64,000 nt of DNA from the NCBI GenBank assembly GCA_903847195.1, contig CAINCZ010000142.1, positions 1-64,000 of the forward strand, given 5' to 3'. Positions 34,790-45,229 of the stretch are shown here, piece by piece. The notes beneath the pieces were generated by a model, which worked only from the letters and a program-made list of their open reading frames with translations, made no database searches and was not told the origin of the DNA. Each line of letters starts with the position of its first letter. Position 1 is the first letter of the stretch. The position numbers and the translations under genes are program-made. Origin of the DNA: an uncultured Acidobacteriota bacterium. Its GTDB lineage: Bacteria > Acidobacteriota > Terriglobia > Terriglobales > CAINCZ01.

Positions 34790-34967
34790 CTCGCCGCTCC
34801 CGTCCCACATTTCGATTTCCAGCTTACCGTCGGCGCGCACTTCATGTGCCAAGCCAATGTAATCAATCGTCAAAAGTTGTCAAAGGGGGTGGCGGACCGG
34901 AGGCAGGTAGCGGAAACGGACTCCTCTTTCTCAGGCTGCCGGCATTTCGCTGCGCCGCCCTTCCAAG

Positions 34968-35005
34968 CAAAACCCCTCGCGCCATAATCGCCGGCCCGAG
35001 GGGTC
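34968..35005 (-). terminator. Terminator of the multihaem cytochrome gene
   Basis: ACCCCTCG / CGAGGGGT (34973-34980 with 34998-35005), followed on the minus strand by TTTGCTT. It lies 28 bases after the cytochrome stop. Confidence 0.7.
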
Positions 35006-35032
35006 TGGTTCGTACGCAGTACCGTTCGGTTG

Positions 35033-36670
35033 CTACCCTCCGCTCGGGCCGTTGTGGCAGTCATAGCAGCCGATCATCGCTCCAGCCGCAAAGGCCTTGT
35101 TGTTGAGCGTGCGCGCCGCTTTCACCTGCGACAACACCGTACCGCGGAAGTTAGAGCCATGGCAGTATGCACACCCGGCCGTGCCGCTGCGCGCATAGGA
35201 GCGGTGCGCGCTGACCCATCCTTGCCCCACCGGATGCATATTGTGCGGGCCACCCGTGGCGCCCGCGGGCGTGCTCGTGTGGCAGACCGTACACTCCCGC
35301 AGCACACCCTGGTAGGTCTGGATATTGGCCGTATACACGTTGTCATTCGGCTGCGACGTGGGGAACTCCGCATGGGGCGCGCCATGGCAGGCTCCGCAGT
35401 GCAGCGAGCCGTGCCCGGTGCTGAAGCGGAACAGACTCGTGCCCGCCGCCGGCACGTTTGCCGTCGTCGCAAAGGTCGCATCCGTCGTCGTCCGGTACGC
35501 GCCCGGCGAGGCAAACGTCGTGGCGTATCGCGTCGAACTGTTGTGACACATCTGGCAGTTCGGCTCGTCCAGCCAGCCCTTGCGCCCCGGCGTCCCCACC
35601 GCGCTCAGGTTGCCGTGGCAATTGAAGCAGGCGATGCCCGCCATCGCCCCCCGCTGGCACTGCGTCTGCACTCCCGGATGGCACAGGTAGCATGATCCGT
35701 TCGGTGTCGTCGCGTTGTCCAGCGTCTTGCCCGTGGCCGTATTCAGCACGCCCGCGTGCATCGAGTGCATCGCCTCGGTAACCGGCTTGATGCCGGCAAG
35801 ACCCGTCCCAGCCAGTGCGTTAGTCGCGTGGCAGGCGGCACACAGGATGGGAGTTCCGGTTTTCGCTGTCTGGTAGAGCGATGCCTGGTAGGTGTAGCCC
35901 TTGGCCGCCAGCGCCGGCAGATAGCCGCTGATATTATGCTCGTCATCGTGCCGCTTCAGGATGTTGAAGCGCGTGTCCTTGTTAGGATCGGCGTTGTTCT
36001 CCCAGCCCGCCGCCGGTTGCGCTGAGACGTTGGAACCCGATGCGTGGCAGGTGTTGCAGCTGATCTGGTCGCTCACGGCCAGCACAATGCGCGCCTCGGC
36101 CAGCAGATTCCCCTGCCCATCGCGCGCCACCAGCCGCGCCATCGGGTAGGCATTGCGCGTTCCGGTGTCGCTGTACGGCACCGTCGGAATCCCGACCGCC
36201 TCCCACCATCCCAGTCCGGCGTTGTAGCTCAGCGGATGCGGCGTCGCGCTTTGCACGGCGTTCCCGGCCAGGCCCACGTCCGCCGCTGGACTCGCCAGGA
36301 ATAGCGCGCTCACGTATGACCAGAAATTCGTCTTGGTGGCGCTGCGGGTGTTGATCGAACCGTTGGCGTCGGCCACCGCTTCATAGGTGATCGTCACGCC
36401 CGAGGACACCACCTGCGGCGGTTCAGCCTGCTTTACCAGTTGCGCGTGCACGGTGTTATAGGGTGGCAGAATCGACATCACCGAGTAATCCGCGCCGTCC
36501 ATGCAATGCATTCCCAGTTCGCTCCAAGCCAGCAGCGTGTAGCCGCCCGAGGCCGCCGGGCCCGGCGTCACGGTAGTCCCGGTGGAAGAGCCGCCCTCCG
36601 AGCCGCCCCCGCAGCCCGCCATTGCCAATGCGCACACCAACGACACCGATACCATAAGACGCCTTAGCAT
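35033..36670 (-). CDS. Nine-haem c-type cytochrome, lipoprotein
   Basis: A 545-residue protein with type II signal peptide (lipobox AMAGCGGG) and a Gly/Ser/Thr linker. Nine CxxCH haem sites are readable in order: CNTCH, CAACH, CYLCH, CFNCH, CQMCH, CGACH, CTVCH, CAYCH and CYDCH. Several His residues between them (MHSMHAG, HGAPHAEF, GPHNMHP) could be distal ligands. It should be exported, haem-loaded by the Ccm machinery and lipid-anchored at the inner or outer membrane. Possible roles are periplasmic or extracellular electron transfer. No partner reductase or porin is adjacent; the upstream genes make amino acids. GAGGTGG precedes the ATG at 36670. Confidence 0.9.
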   Translation of the reverse strand: MLRRLMVSVSLVCALAMAGCGGGSEGGSSTGTTVTPGPAASGGYTLLAWSELGMHCMDGADYSVMSILPPYNTVHAQLVKQAEPPQVVSSGVTITYEAVADANGSINTRSATKTNFWSYVSALFLASPAADVGLAGNAVQSATPHPLSYNAGLGWWEAVGIPTVPYSDTGTRNAYPMARLVARDGQGNLLAEARIVLAVSDQISCNTCHASGSNVSAQPAAGWENNADPNKDTRFNILKRHDDEHNISGYLPALAAKGYTYQASLYQTAKTGTPILCAACHATNALAGTGLAGIKPVTEAMHSMHAGVLNTATGKTLDNATTPNGSCYLCHPGVQTQCQRGAMAGIACFNCHGNLSAVGTPGRKGWLDEPNCQMCHNSSTRYATTFASPGAYRTTTDATFATTANVPAAGTSLFRFSTGHGSLHCGACHGAPHAEFPTSQPNDNVYTANIQTYQGVLRECTVCHTSTPAGATGGPHNMHPVGQGWVSAHRSYARSGTAGCAYCHGSNFRGTVLSQVKAARTLNNKAFAAGAMIGCYDCHNGPSGG

Positions 36671-36828
36671 TTACCACCTCGTATAAATGGAGTGAGCGTT
36701 CCCGCAACTGAGACAGGCTATAAGTATGAAGATGTGAATGGAGTGCTTCCGGTAGTACGCTCGGCGGCTCATGTTCAGCAGGGATTCCCGTTGTGGAATT
36801 GCAACGGGCGAACCTCCCACGCCAGTCG

Positions 36829-38067
36829 TTACGACAGGATGCGCTCGAACTGATACCCGGCCTCGGTCAGCGCCGCGATCAACTCTTCCACGTGCTCCGA
36901 GCCGCGCGTCTCCATCGTCAATTCGATGGCCGTGTCGCCCAGGTCCACGCCAAAGTTGCGGTCGTAGGAAGTCTCCACGATGTTCGCACGCAGGCCTGCC
37001 AGCAGCCCCGTCAGCCGGTGCAGTGCGCCGGGATAGTCGGGCAGGTGAATGCGCAGCCGGATCAGGCGTCCATCTTTCGCCAGACCGCGCTCGATGATGC
37101 GCGACAGGATCGTCACGTCCAGGTTTCCGCCGGTCACGATCGCCGCGACTTTCTGCCCCTTGCAGCTGGTCTTCCGGTGCAGCAGCGCCGCTACGGCAGC
37201 GGCCCCGGCGCCTTCGGCCAGCATCTTCTCCCGCTCCAGCAGCAACAGGATGGCGCTGGCAATCTCTTCTTCTTCCACCGTCACGATCTCGTCGACATAC
37301 TTCTCAACCATCGGATAGGTACGGTCTCCGGCCCGGCGCACCGCAATACCGTCGGCCAGCGTCGAGCCGACCGGCAGCGTTATCGGCCCCTTGTTCTCAA
37401 TCGCCGCCTTCATCGAAGGCAGGCGCGCGCTCTGCACTCCGATCACGCGAATGCGCGGGTTGATCTCCTTCAGCGCGCAACCCAGTCCGGCGATCAGCCC
37501 GCCGCCGCCGATGGACACAATGACCGCGTCAACATCCGGCATCTGCCGCAGCAGTTCCAACCCCAGCGTGCCCTGGCCGGCAATCACCGCGTCGTCATCG
37601 AAGGCGTGCACGAACGTCAGTCCCAGTTCGACCGAGCGCCGCCGCGCTTCGTCGCACGATTCGTCATAGTTGGCGCCGTGCAGGATCACGTTGCCGCCGA
37701 AGCGCTTCGTCGCCATCACCTTATTGAGGGGCGTCGTCACCGGCATCACGATCTGCGCCATCAGCCCGCGTTTGCTGGCGTGGTAGCTCACTGCCTGCGC
37801 GTGGTTTCCGGCCGAAGCCGCGATCAGCCCGCGCTCCCGCTCTTCCGGCGTCAGCGTCAGAATCTTGTTCAGTGCGCCGCGTTCCTTGTACGCTCCCGTC
37901 ATCTGCAGGTTTTCCAGCTTCAGGTAAACCTGGTTGCCCGACAGTTGCGAAAAGGTCTCCGAACGCGAGCACGGCGATACCATGATCGCGTCGCGAATCC
38001 GCTCGTGGGCCCGGCGGATGTCGTCAAGCGTGACCATCTTCTGCGTCGCTGCGGCTGGCACTGACAT
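36829..38067 (-). CDS. ilvA: Threonine ammonia-lyase (threonine dehydratase), with ACT domain
   Basis: 412 residues from the ATG at 38067, with GGGGAA ahead; the long upstream frame is a shadow of thrB. It is a fold-type II PLP enzyme. PLP Lys61 lies in GAYKERGAL; the SAGNHAQ phosphate/substrate loop and the SIGGGGLIAG PLP-phosphate loop are present. A single C-terminal ACT domain (LRIHLPDYPGALHRLTGLLA, residues about 335-412) suggests allosteric control. It turns threonine into 2-oxobutyrate, the isoleucine precursor. It is the last gene of the superoperon, 34 bases after thrB, so threonine made upstream is channelled into isoleucine. Confidence 0.93.
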   Translation of the reverse strand: MSVPAAATQKMVTLDDIRRAHERIRDAIMVSPCSRSETFSQLSGNQVYLKLENLQMTGAYKERGALNKILTLTPEERERGLIAASAGNHAQAVSYHASKRGLMAQIVMPVTTPLNKVMATKRFGGNVILHGANYDESCDEARRRSVELGLTFVHAFDDDAVIAGQGTLGLELLRQMPDVDAVIVSIGGGGLIAGLGCALKEINPRIRVIGVQSARLPSMKAAIENKGPITLPVGSTLADGIAVRRAGDRTYPMVEKYVDEIVTVEEEEIASAILLLLEREKMLAEGAGAAAVAALLHRKTSCKGQKVAAIVTGGNLDVTILSRIIERGLAKDGRLIRLRIHLPDYPGALHRLTGLLAGLRANIVETSYDRNFGVDLGDTAIELTMETRGSEHVEELIAALTEAGYQFERILS

Positions 38068-38101
38068 AGGATTCCCCGCGGGGTTGCGTTCTCCCCGTTT
38101 C

Positions 38102-39067
38102 TTAAGACACCACCACCGGCTTGGGCGCGTCCTGCGCCTGAGCCGGTTTGGCCTGCATTGGATTCTGATGCACCGCCAGCGTGCGCACCCGGAAGGGGAT
38201 GCCCAGCGACTCGTACGAGCGCGACAGCACGCGCTCCACCTTGTCGAAATTGCGCTCCGCAAAGGCCACGATCGAAGGCCCGGCACCGCTCAGGCAAACG
38301 CCCAGCAGGTCCGGATGCTCCAGGTTGATCGCCTTCTCCAGCCCGGGAACGATGGCCTGCCGATACGGCTGATGCAAGCGGTCGCCCAGCGCCTCACGCA
38401 GCAGGTGGAACTGCCCGCTCTGCACCGCCTGGAACAGCAGCACCATGCGCTGCAAATTGAACACTGCGTCTTCGCGCGCGATCTTCGTCGGCAGGATGCC
38501 GCGCGCCACCGTCGTGTTTTGCTTCAGCGCCGCCAGCGGCGTCAGCACCACGAATTGCAACTGCTCCGGCCAGCGGAAGCAGACGGCGATCACGGAATTA
38601 TCCGGCAACTGGCAGCTGCCGGTCATGCCGCCGAATAGGGCTGCCGCGGCGTTGTCGGGATGCCCTTCGAGCGCACAGGCTGCATTGAGCAAGCCCTGCG
38701 AAGGCAGTGGCCCCATCACCGCTTCATACAGCCTCAGCCCGGCCACCGTCGCCGCCGCGCTCGATCCCAACCCGCTCTTGAACGGGATGTCGGTCGTGAC
38801 TTCCAAGTCCATCGACGGAAAATCGGTATCGCGCTGCCGCGCCAAAAACCGGAAGGCGCGCTCGATGTAGTTCTCGCCATCCAGCTTCGCGTCCAGAAAG
38901 TCGAAGCGCAACCGCCGCATCCCATCCGAATGAACCCGCCGGATGCGCACGCGCGTATACAACTGCACGGCCACCGCGAGGGTGTCGAAGCCCGGACCGA
39001 GATTGGCTATAGACGCCGGGACCGCAATCTCTTTGCCTTCAATCCGTGCGTCCATCGGTGGTTGCAT
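38102..39067 (-). CDS. thrB: Homoserine kinase
   Basis: A 321-residue GHMP-family kinase. The N-terminus has VPASIANLGPGFDTLAVAV, and the ATP loop is PFKSGLGSSAAATVAGLRLY near residue 92. The C-terminal motif is GVCLSGAGPSIVAF. It phosphorylates L-homoserine for threonine synthase. The gene lies 21 bases downstream of thrC, and thrB and thrC together convert homoserine made by the hom gene just upstream into threonine. Length and motifs are standard. Confidence 0.95.
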   Translation of the reverse strand: MQPPMDARIEGKEIAVPASIANLGPGFDTLAVAVQLYTRVRIRRVHSDGMRRLRFDFLDAKLDGENYIERAFRFLARQRDTDFPSMDLEVTTDIPFKSGLGSSAAATVAGLRLYEAVMGPLPSQGLLNAACALEGHPDNAAAALFGGMTGSCQLPDNSVIAVCFRWPEQLQFVVLTPLAALKQNTTVARGILPTKIAREDAVFNLQRMVLLFQAVQSGQFHLLREALGDRLHQPYRQAIVPGLEKAINLEHPDLLGVCLSGAGPSIVAFAERNFDKVERVLSRSYESLGIPFRVRTLAVHQNPMQAKPAQAQDAPKPVVVS

Positions 39068-39088
39068 GTCTGTCCGCCTCTTCCTTAT

Positions 39089-40300
39089 TTAGTGAGCGCT
39101 TGCATCGGCCGCACCACTCGCCGCGTACTGGTGCCGCTGGATGATGTAGGCCGGGTCCTTCAACACGTGCCCGGTCAGGATGGCCACCACGGTCGCATCC
39201 GGCTCAATACGATGCTCCGCCACCAGCTTACGCAGTCCCGCCAGCGTGGTTGCGGATGCGGGCTCGCAGCCGACGCCGTCGCGCCCGATCATCTCCTTGG
39301 CGTCGCCGATTTCCTCGTCGGTCACGTCGAGCACCATGCCCTGCGTAAACTTCAGCCCCCGCATCGCCTTCTTCCACGACTTCGGATTGCCGATGCGAAT
39401 CGCCGTCGCCACCGTCTCCGGATTCTCCACCGGCACCAGTTCGCTCCCGCCTTTGCGCCATAGCTCGGCCAGCGGATTCGCTCCCGCCGCCTGTACCACC
39501 ACGAGCTTCGGGACCTTGTCGATCAGCCCGTGCGCCTTCAGTTCTTCCAGCGCCTTGCCGAACGCGGAACTGTTGCCCAGGTTCCCGCCCGGACACACGA
39601 TGTAATCCGGCGGCTGCCAGTCGAGCTGCGTCATCAGCTCGAAGATCACCGTCTTCTGGCCTTCGATCCGGAACGGGTTGATCGAATTCAGAAAATAAAC
39701 TTCGCGGTCGCCTCCGGCCAGCATCGTCTCCAGGGCATCGTCGAAGCTGCCGGGAATCTCCACCAGTTCGGCGCCGTAGTCGATCGACTGCGCCACCTTG
39801 GCCAGCGACACCATGCCTTTCGGCAGATAGACGCGCGCCTTGATTCCCGCCCGCGCCGCATAAGCCGCCATCGAGGCCGACGTGTTGCCGGTCGAAGCGC
39901 AGGCCACCACTTCCGCGCCTGCAGCCAAGGCTTCGGTGACTCCCGTCGTCATCCCCAGGTCTTTGAAGCAGGCCGTGGGATTCCAGCCCAGGTGCTTGTA
40001 GCGCAGGTTGCGCAGTCCCGCCCACTCGGCGCTGCGTTGTGCCTGCACCAGGGGACAGTTGCCCTCGCCCATCGTCACCACACGCTCGTAGCCCGCGGGC
40101 AGAAATTCGCGGAACCGCCACACGCCGCTCAGGTCGCGCGGATCGTTCGACATCCTCCGCTCGCGCCACAGAGCCTTCAATTCGTCGGGCGACTGCTTCA
40201 CCTCGACCACGATTTCCAGCAGGTCGCCACACTTTTCGCAGGCCAGTATGCGCTGGTGCAGGTCGTAGGTGGCGCCGCATTGAATACACCGAATGTGCAT
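39089..40300 (-). CDS. thrC: Threonine synthase with N-terminal zinc ribbon
   Basis: A 403-residue PLP enzyme of the class with an N-terminal rubredoxin-like ribbon: Cys5, Cys8, Cys21 and Cys24 (RCIQCG, ACEKCG). PLP Lys113 is in ACFKDLGM. The phosphate loop is PGGNLGNSSAFGKAL, and ASTGNTSASMAAYAAR is the asparagine loop. It makes threonine from O-phosphohomoserine. The ribbon and length match Gram-positive and acidobacterial type ThrC rather than the enterobacterial one. It lies between hom and thrB with 20-21-base gaps. Confidence 0.95.
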   Translation of the reverse strand: MHIRCIQCGATYDLHQRILACEKCGDLLEIVVEVKQSPDELKALWRERRMSNDPRDLSGVWRFREFLPAGYERVVTMGEGNCPLVQAQRSAEWAGLRNLRYKHLGWNPTACFKDLGMTTGVTEALAAGAEVVACASTGNTSASMAAYAARAGIKARVYLPKGMVSLAKVAQSIDYGAELVEIPGSFDDALETMLAGGDREVYFLNSINPFRIEGQKTVIFELMTQLDWQPPDYIVCPGGNLGNSSAFGKALEELKAHGLIDKVPKLVVVQAAGANPLAELWRKGGSELVPVENPETVATAIRIGNPKSWKKAMRGLKFTQGMVLDVTDEEIGDAKEMIGRDGVGCEPASATTLAGLRKLVAEHRIEPDATVVAILTGHVLKDPAYIIQRHQYAASGAADASAH

Positions 40301-40320
40301 GATCGAAAGACTCTCTTCCC

Positions 40321-41670
40321 TTAGGTCAGCATTGGCAGCACGACCGGCCGCTCCACGTTGTAGTCGAGCGCCGCAATCTCGTCAATCGCCTTGCCCAGCG
40401 CCGCCGCGCTGCAGGCTTCCAGGGTGATGACAAACGGCAGCCGGCTCTTCGGATAGCCCGGGGCGTTCTGCTGTACCGAGTCGATGTTGATCGCGTGCTT
40501 GCCCAGGATCGTCGCCAGCTCGGCGATGATGCCCGGCCGGTCGTTGACCGTGAAGCGCACGTAGTGCATGTCGCTGAAGTCGGCGCTGACTTTGCGCGCC
40601 ACCACAGGCACCTGCGCATAGGCCGCTGCCACGTTGCGGTTGCCGCTGACGATCGCCAGCAGGTCGCTTACCACCGCCACCGCCGTTGGATTGCCGCCCG
40701 CGCCGTGTCCGCTGAAGACCGTTTCGCCGCCATACTCGCCGGTCGCCAGCACCATGTTGCGGCCGCCTGAAACCCGCGCCAGCGGCGAATCCAGCGGCAC
40801 CAGCGACGGCGTCACCGACGCGTACAGCGTCTTGCCGTGCACCTCGGCGCGCGAAATCTGCCGGATGGTGTATCTCAACTGGCGGGCGTACATGAAGTCC
40901 ACCGTGTCGATCACGCGGATCGAGCGGCACTGGATCGCGTCCACCCTGGCCGCCGTCGCCAGGCCCACGCGGGCCAGGATCGCCAGCTTCGCACGCGCGT
41001 CGTAGCCTTCCAGGTCGTCGGTCGGATCGGCCTCGGCAAATCCCGCTTCCTGCGCGCCTTTCAGCGCGGCCTCAAACGAGATGCCCTCGTTCTCCACCTT
41101 GTTCAAGATGTAGTTGCAGGTGCCGTTCATGATGCCGCGCACCTTATACAGATGATCGCCCGCCAGGCCTTCCTGCAATCCCGACAGCACCGGAATGCCT
41201 CCGGCCACCGAGGCGCCGAAATACAGGTGCTGTCCCTTGGCCCGCGCCAGGTCGAGCAGCTCGTTGCCGTGGTGCGCGATCAACTGCTTGTTGGCCGTCA
41301 CCACCGACTTGCCGGACTCCAGCGCGTTACGCACCCATTGCTCGGCCGGCTCCAGCCCGCCCACCACTTCCACCACGATATCGGCATCGGAGTTCAAGAT
41401 CTCGCTTGCGTCTTCGGTCCAGCGCACATCCGGCGCCAGCCACGACACCTTGCGGCGCTCGCGGTTGCGGTTACAGATCGCGGTCAGGTGCAGGCTCGAC
41501 AGCTTCCGCTCGCTCAGGATTTTCGCCACCGAGCGGCCCACGGTTCCGAAGCCGATCAATCCGACTTTGAACACCTTGGCTGCCGGCTCCAGCGCTGCCG
41601 CCGTGGCCGAAGGGTTCGACGATACAAACGGCGAGCCGGCGGCACGCCGAGGATCAGGTATCTCTTGCAT
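40321..41670 (-). CDS. hom: Homoserine dehydrogenase with ACT domain
   Basis: A 449-residue protein with an Ala/Ser-rich N-terminal stretch of about 32 residues, then a Rossmann fold (FKVGLIGFGTVGRSVAKIL). Catalytic-domain motifs are DIVVEVVGGLEPAEQWV, ANKQLIAHHG, SVAGGIPVLSGLQEGLAGD and GIMNGTCNYILNKVENEG. A C-terminal ACT domain (VRFTVNDRPGIIAELATILG) suggests threonine feedback. It reduces aspartate semialdehyde to homoserine, the branch point to threonine and methionine. The homoserine also feeds metX and metY encoded about 15 kb away. A hairpin repeat separates it from ilvC. Confidence 0.95.
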   Translation of the reverse strand: MQEIPDPRRAAGSPFVSSNPSATAAALEPAAKVFKVGLIGFGTVGRSVAKILSERKLSSLHLTAICNRNRERRKVSWLAPDVRWTEDASEILNSDADIVVEVVGGLEPAEQWVRNALESGKSVVTANKQLIAHHGNELLDLARAKGQHLYFGASVAGGIPVLSGLQEGLAGDHLYKVRGIMNGTCNYILNKVENEGISFEAALKGAQEAGFAEADPTDDLEGYDARAKLAILARVGLATAARVDAIQCRSIRVIDTVDFMYARQLRYTIRQISRAEVHGKTLYASVTPSLVPLDSPLARVSGGRNMVLATGEYGGETVFSGHGAGGNPTAVAVVSDLLAIVSGNRNVAAAYAQVPVVARKVSADFSDMHYVRFTVNDRPGIIAELATILGKHAINIDSVQQNAPGYPKSRLPFVITLEACSAAALGKAIDEIAALDYNVERPVVLPMLT

Positions 41671-41730
41671 AAGGGCAGCTCTCAGTTTCTCAGTTCAATC
41701 TTGCAGCGGTGCCGCCGACTCCGCGCCGGT

Positions 41731-41764
41731 GCCCCACATCTGCCTGCCTTTGGCAGATGTAGGG
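41731..41764. repeat. Dispersed hairpin repeat, copy 8
   Basis: GGTGCCCC then ACATCTGCC-tgccttt-GGCAGATGT followed by AGGG. It sits inside the superoperon between ilvC and hom, so it must be transcribed. It could attenuate or protect the 3' part of the message. Confidence 0.7.
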
Positions 41765-41785
41765 TCCCGCGACACCACATTACTG

Positions 41786-43428
<1,643 letters not shown>

Positions 43429-43453
43429 AAGTCAGTTCCCGTCCTCTTCGTCC

Positions 43454-45181
43454 CTACTTCTCCTGCTCCGCGGTCTCGGCCGCTTCCTGCCGCGGACGCC
43501 GGATCATCTGGTCCAGCCGCGCTCCGGCCGGCACCATGGGGTACACCGAGTCTTCCTTCTCGACCTTGAAATTGATCAGGCATGGGCCCTTGTGCGCCCG
43601 CGCCGCACGCACCGCCGTCACCACATCCGGACGCTTGTCGGCCATGATCCCGCGGATACCGTGCGCTTCGGCCAGCTTCACGAAGTCGGGGCTCTTCAGC
43701 GGCGTAGCGTTGTAGCGCCCGTTATAAAAGAACTCCTGCCACTGCCGCACCATGCCGAGATAGCCGTTGTTGATGACCGCGATCTTGACGTCCAGTTCTT
43801 CCTGCGCCAGCGTCGCCAGCTCGCAGCTCGTCATCTGGAAGCCGCCGTCGCCGACCACCACCCATACCTCGGACTCGGGCCGCGCGAACTTCGCTCCAAT
43901 AGCCGCCGGCAGCGAGAATCCCATCGTCCCCAGCCCGCCCGACGTTATCAGGGAACGCGGCTCGGAGTGGTGGTAGTACTGCGCCTCCCACATCTGGTGC
44001 TGACCCACGTCGCTTACCACTACCGCCTTGCCGTCCGTCTCTTTCCACAGGTCGTGGATCACGTGCGCAGCGTAGAGCTTGCCCATGTCCGGCAGATTGC
44101 GGATGTCGCGCACCGCGGCGTCGCCCTTCAGCTCATTGATATAGGTCAGCCACTCGGTGTGCTCGCGCTTCTCCACCCGGGGCAGCATGGCATCGACCAC
44201 CTTGCGCAGGTCGCTGATCAGCGCCACATCGACCTTGATGATCTTGTTGACCTCGGCGCGATCCACCTCTACATGGATCTTCTTCGCATTCGGCGCGTAG
44301 TTCGCCGCGTCGCCAATCACCCGGTCGTCGAACCGCATGCCCAGCGCCAGCAGCAGGTCGGCCCCGTGGATCGCATGGTTCACCCAGGCCTCGCCGTGCA
44401 TGCCCATCATGCCGAGATTCAGCGGATGAAACGCCGGCACGCAGCCCAGTCCCAGCAGCGTCAGCGCCATCGGAATCTGCGCGCGCTCGGCCAGCTCCTG
44501 CACCTGCCGCGACGCGCCCGACATGATGATGCCGTGTCCCGCCAAGATCACCGGGCGCTCGGCCTTGTTCAACAGCTCGACCGCGCGCTCCAGCTCCTTC
44601 ATGTCCAGCCGCATTGGCGGACGATATCCCGGCAACTGCGGCGTACACTCGTCCCAGTTGAAGTCGGCGCTCGCTGCCTGCGCGTCCTTGGTGATGTCCA
44701 CCAGCACCGGGCCGGGGCGCCCCGACCGCGCGATCAGGAAAGCCTCGCGGATCGCCCGTCCGATGTCTTCCGCCCGCGTCACCATCACGTTGTGCTTGGT
44801 GATGGGCAGCGTCACACCGGTGATATCAATCTCCTGAAAGTAGTCGGTGACGACGGCCCAGGCGGGGACCTGGCCGGTGATGCATACGATGGGCGAGGAG
44901 TCCATCATCGCCGTGGCGATGCCGGTCACCAGGTTCGTCGCCCCCGGTCCCGAGGTCGCCACCGCTACGCCCACCTTGCCGCTGGCGCGTGCATAGCCGT
45001 CGGCCATGTGCGCCGCGCCCTGCTCGTGCCGCACCAGGGTGTGGTGGATCTGGGGATATTTCCAGATCGCGTCGTAGGCGGGCAGAATCGTGCCGCCCGG
45101 ATATCCGAACACATGGGTAACGCCCGAACAAACCAGCGATTCCCAGATGATCTCAGCGCCTGTCAGTCGTTTCGAGGTCAT
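43454..45181 (-). CDS. ilvB: Acetolactate synthase large subunit
   Basis: 575 residues from the ATG at 45181 (MTSKRLTGAEIIWESLVCSG); a TTG two codons earlier is possible. It is a ThDP enzyme: FGYPGGTILPAYDAIW, catalytic Glu in LVRHEQGAAHMADGYARASG, and the ThDP motif VVGDGGFQMTSCELATLAQE ending in NNGYLGM. The FAD-binding middle region shows HGEAWVNHAIHGADLLLALG. It condenses pyruvate with pyruvate or 2-oxobutyrate, the latter supplied by ilvA at the end of the same operon. It lies 48 bases after lysC. The ribosome binding site is weak. Confidence 0.96.
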   Translation of the reverse strand: MTSKRLTGAEIIWESLVCSGVTHVFGYPGGTILPAYDAIWKYPQIHHTLVRHEQGAAHMADGYARASGKVGVAVATSGPGATNLVTGIATAMMDSSPIVCITGQVPAWAVVTDYFQEIDITGVTLPITKHNVMVTRAEDIGRAIREAFLIARSGRPGPVLVDITKDAQAASADFNWDECTPQLPGYRPPMRLDMKELERAVELLNKAERPVILAGHGIIMSGASRQVQELAERAQIPMALTLLGLGCVPAFHPLNLGMMGMHGEAWVNHAIHGADLLLALGMRFDDRVIGDAANYAPNAKKIHVEVDRAEVNKIIKVDVALISDLRKVVDAMLPRVEKREHTEWLTYINELKGDAAVRDIRNLPDMGKLYAAHVIHDLWKETDGKAVVVSDVGQHQMWEAQYYHHSEPRSLITSGGLGTMGFSLPAAIGAKFARPESEVWVVVGDGGFQMTSCELATLAQEELDVKIAVINNGYLGMVRQWQEFFYNGRYNATPLKSPDFVKLAEAHGIRGIMADKRPDVVTAVRAARAHKGPCLINFKVEKEDSVYPMVPAGARLDQMIRRPRQEAAETAEQEK

Positions 45182-45229
45182 AAACAATCCAACGCCCGTG
45201 CTGTTTTCCGGCGATGCTCGCCGCCGGTC

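Noticed and set aside
38068..38286. An N-terminal extension of threonine dehydratase
   Set aside because: It is Arg/Trp/Cys-rich and antisense-like within thrB. The ATG at 38067 has a ribosome binding site and a normal family N-terminus.
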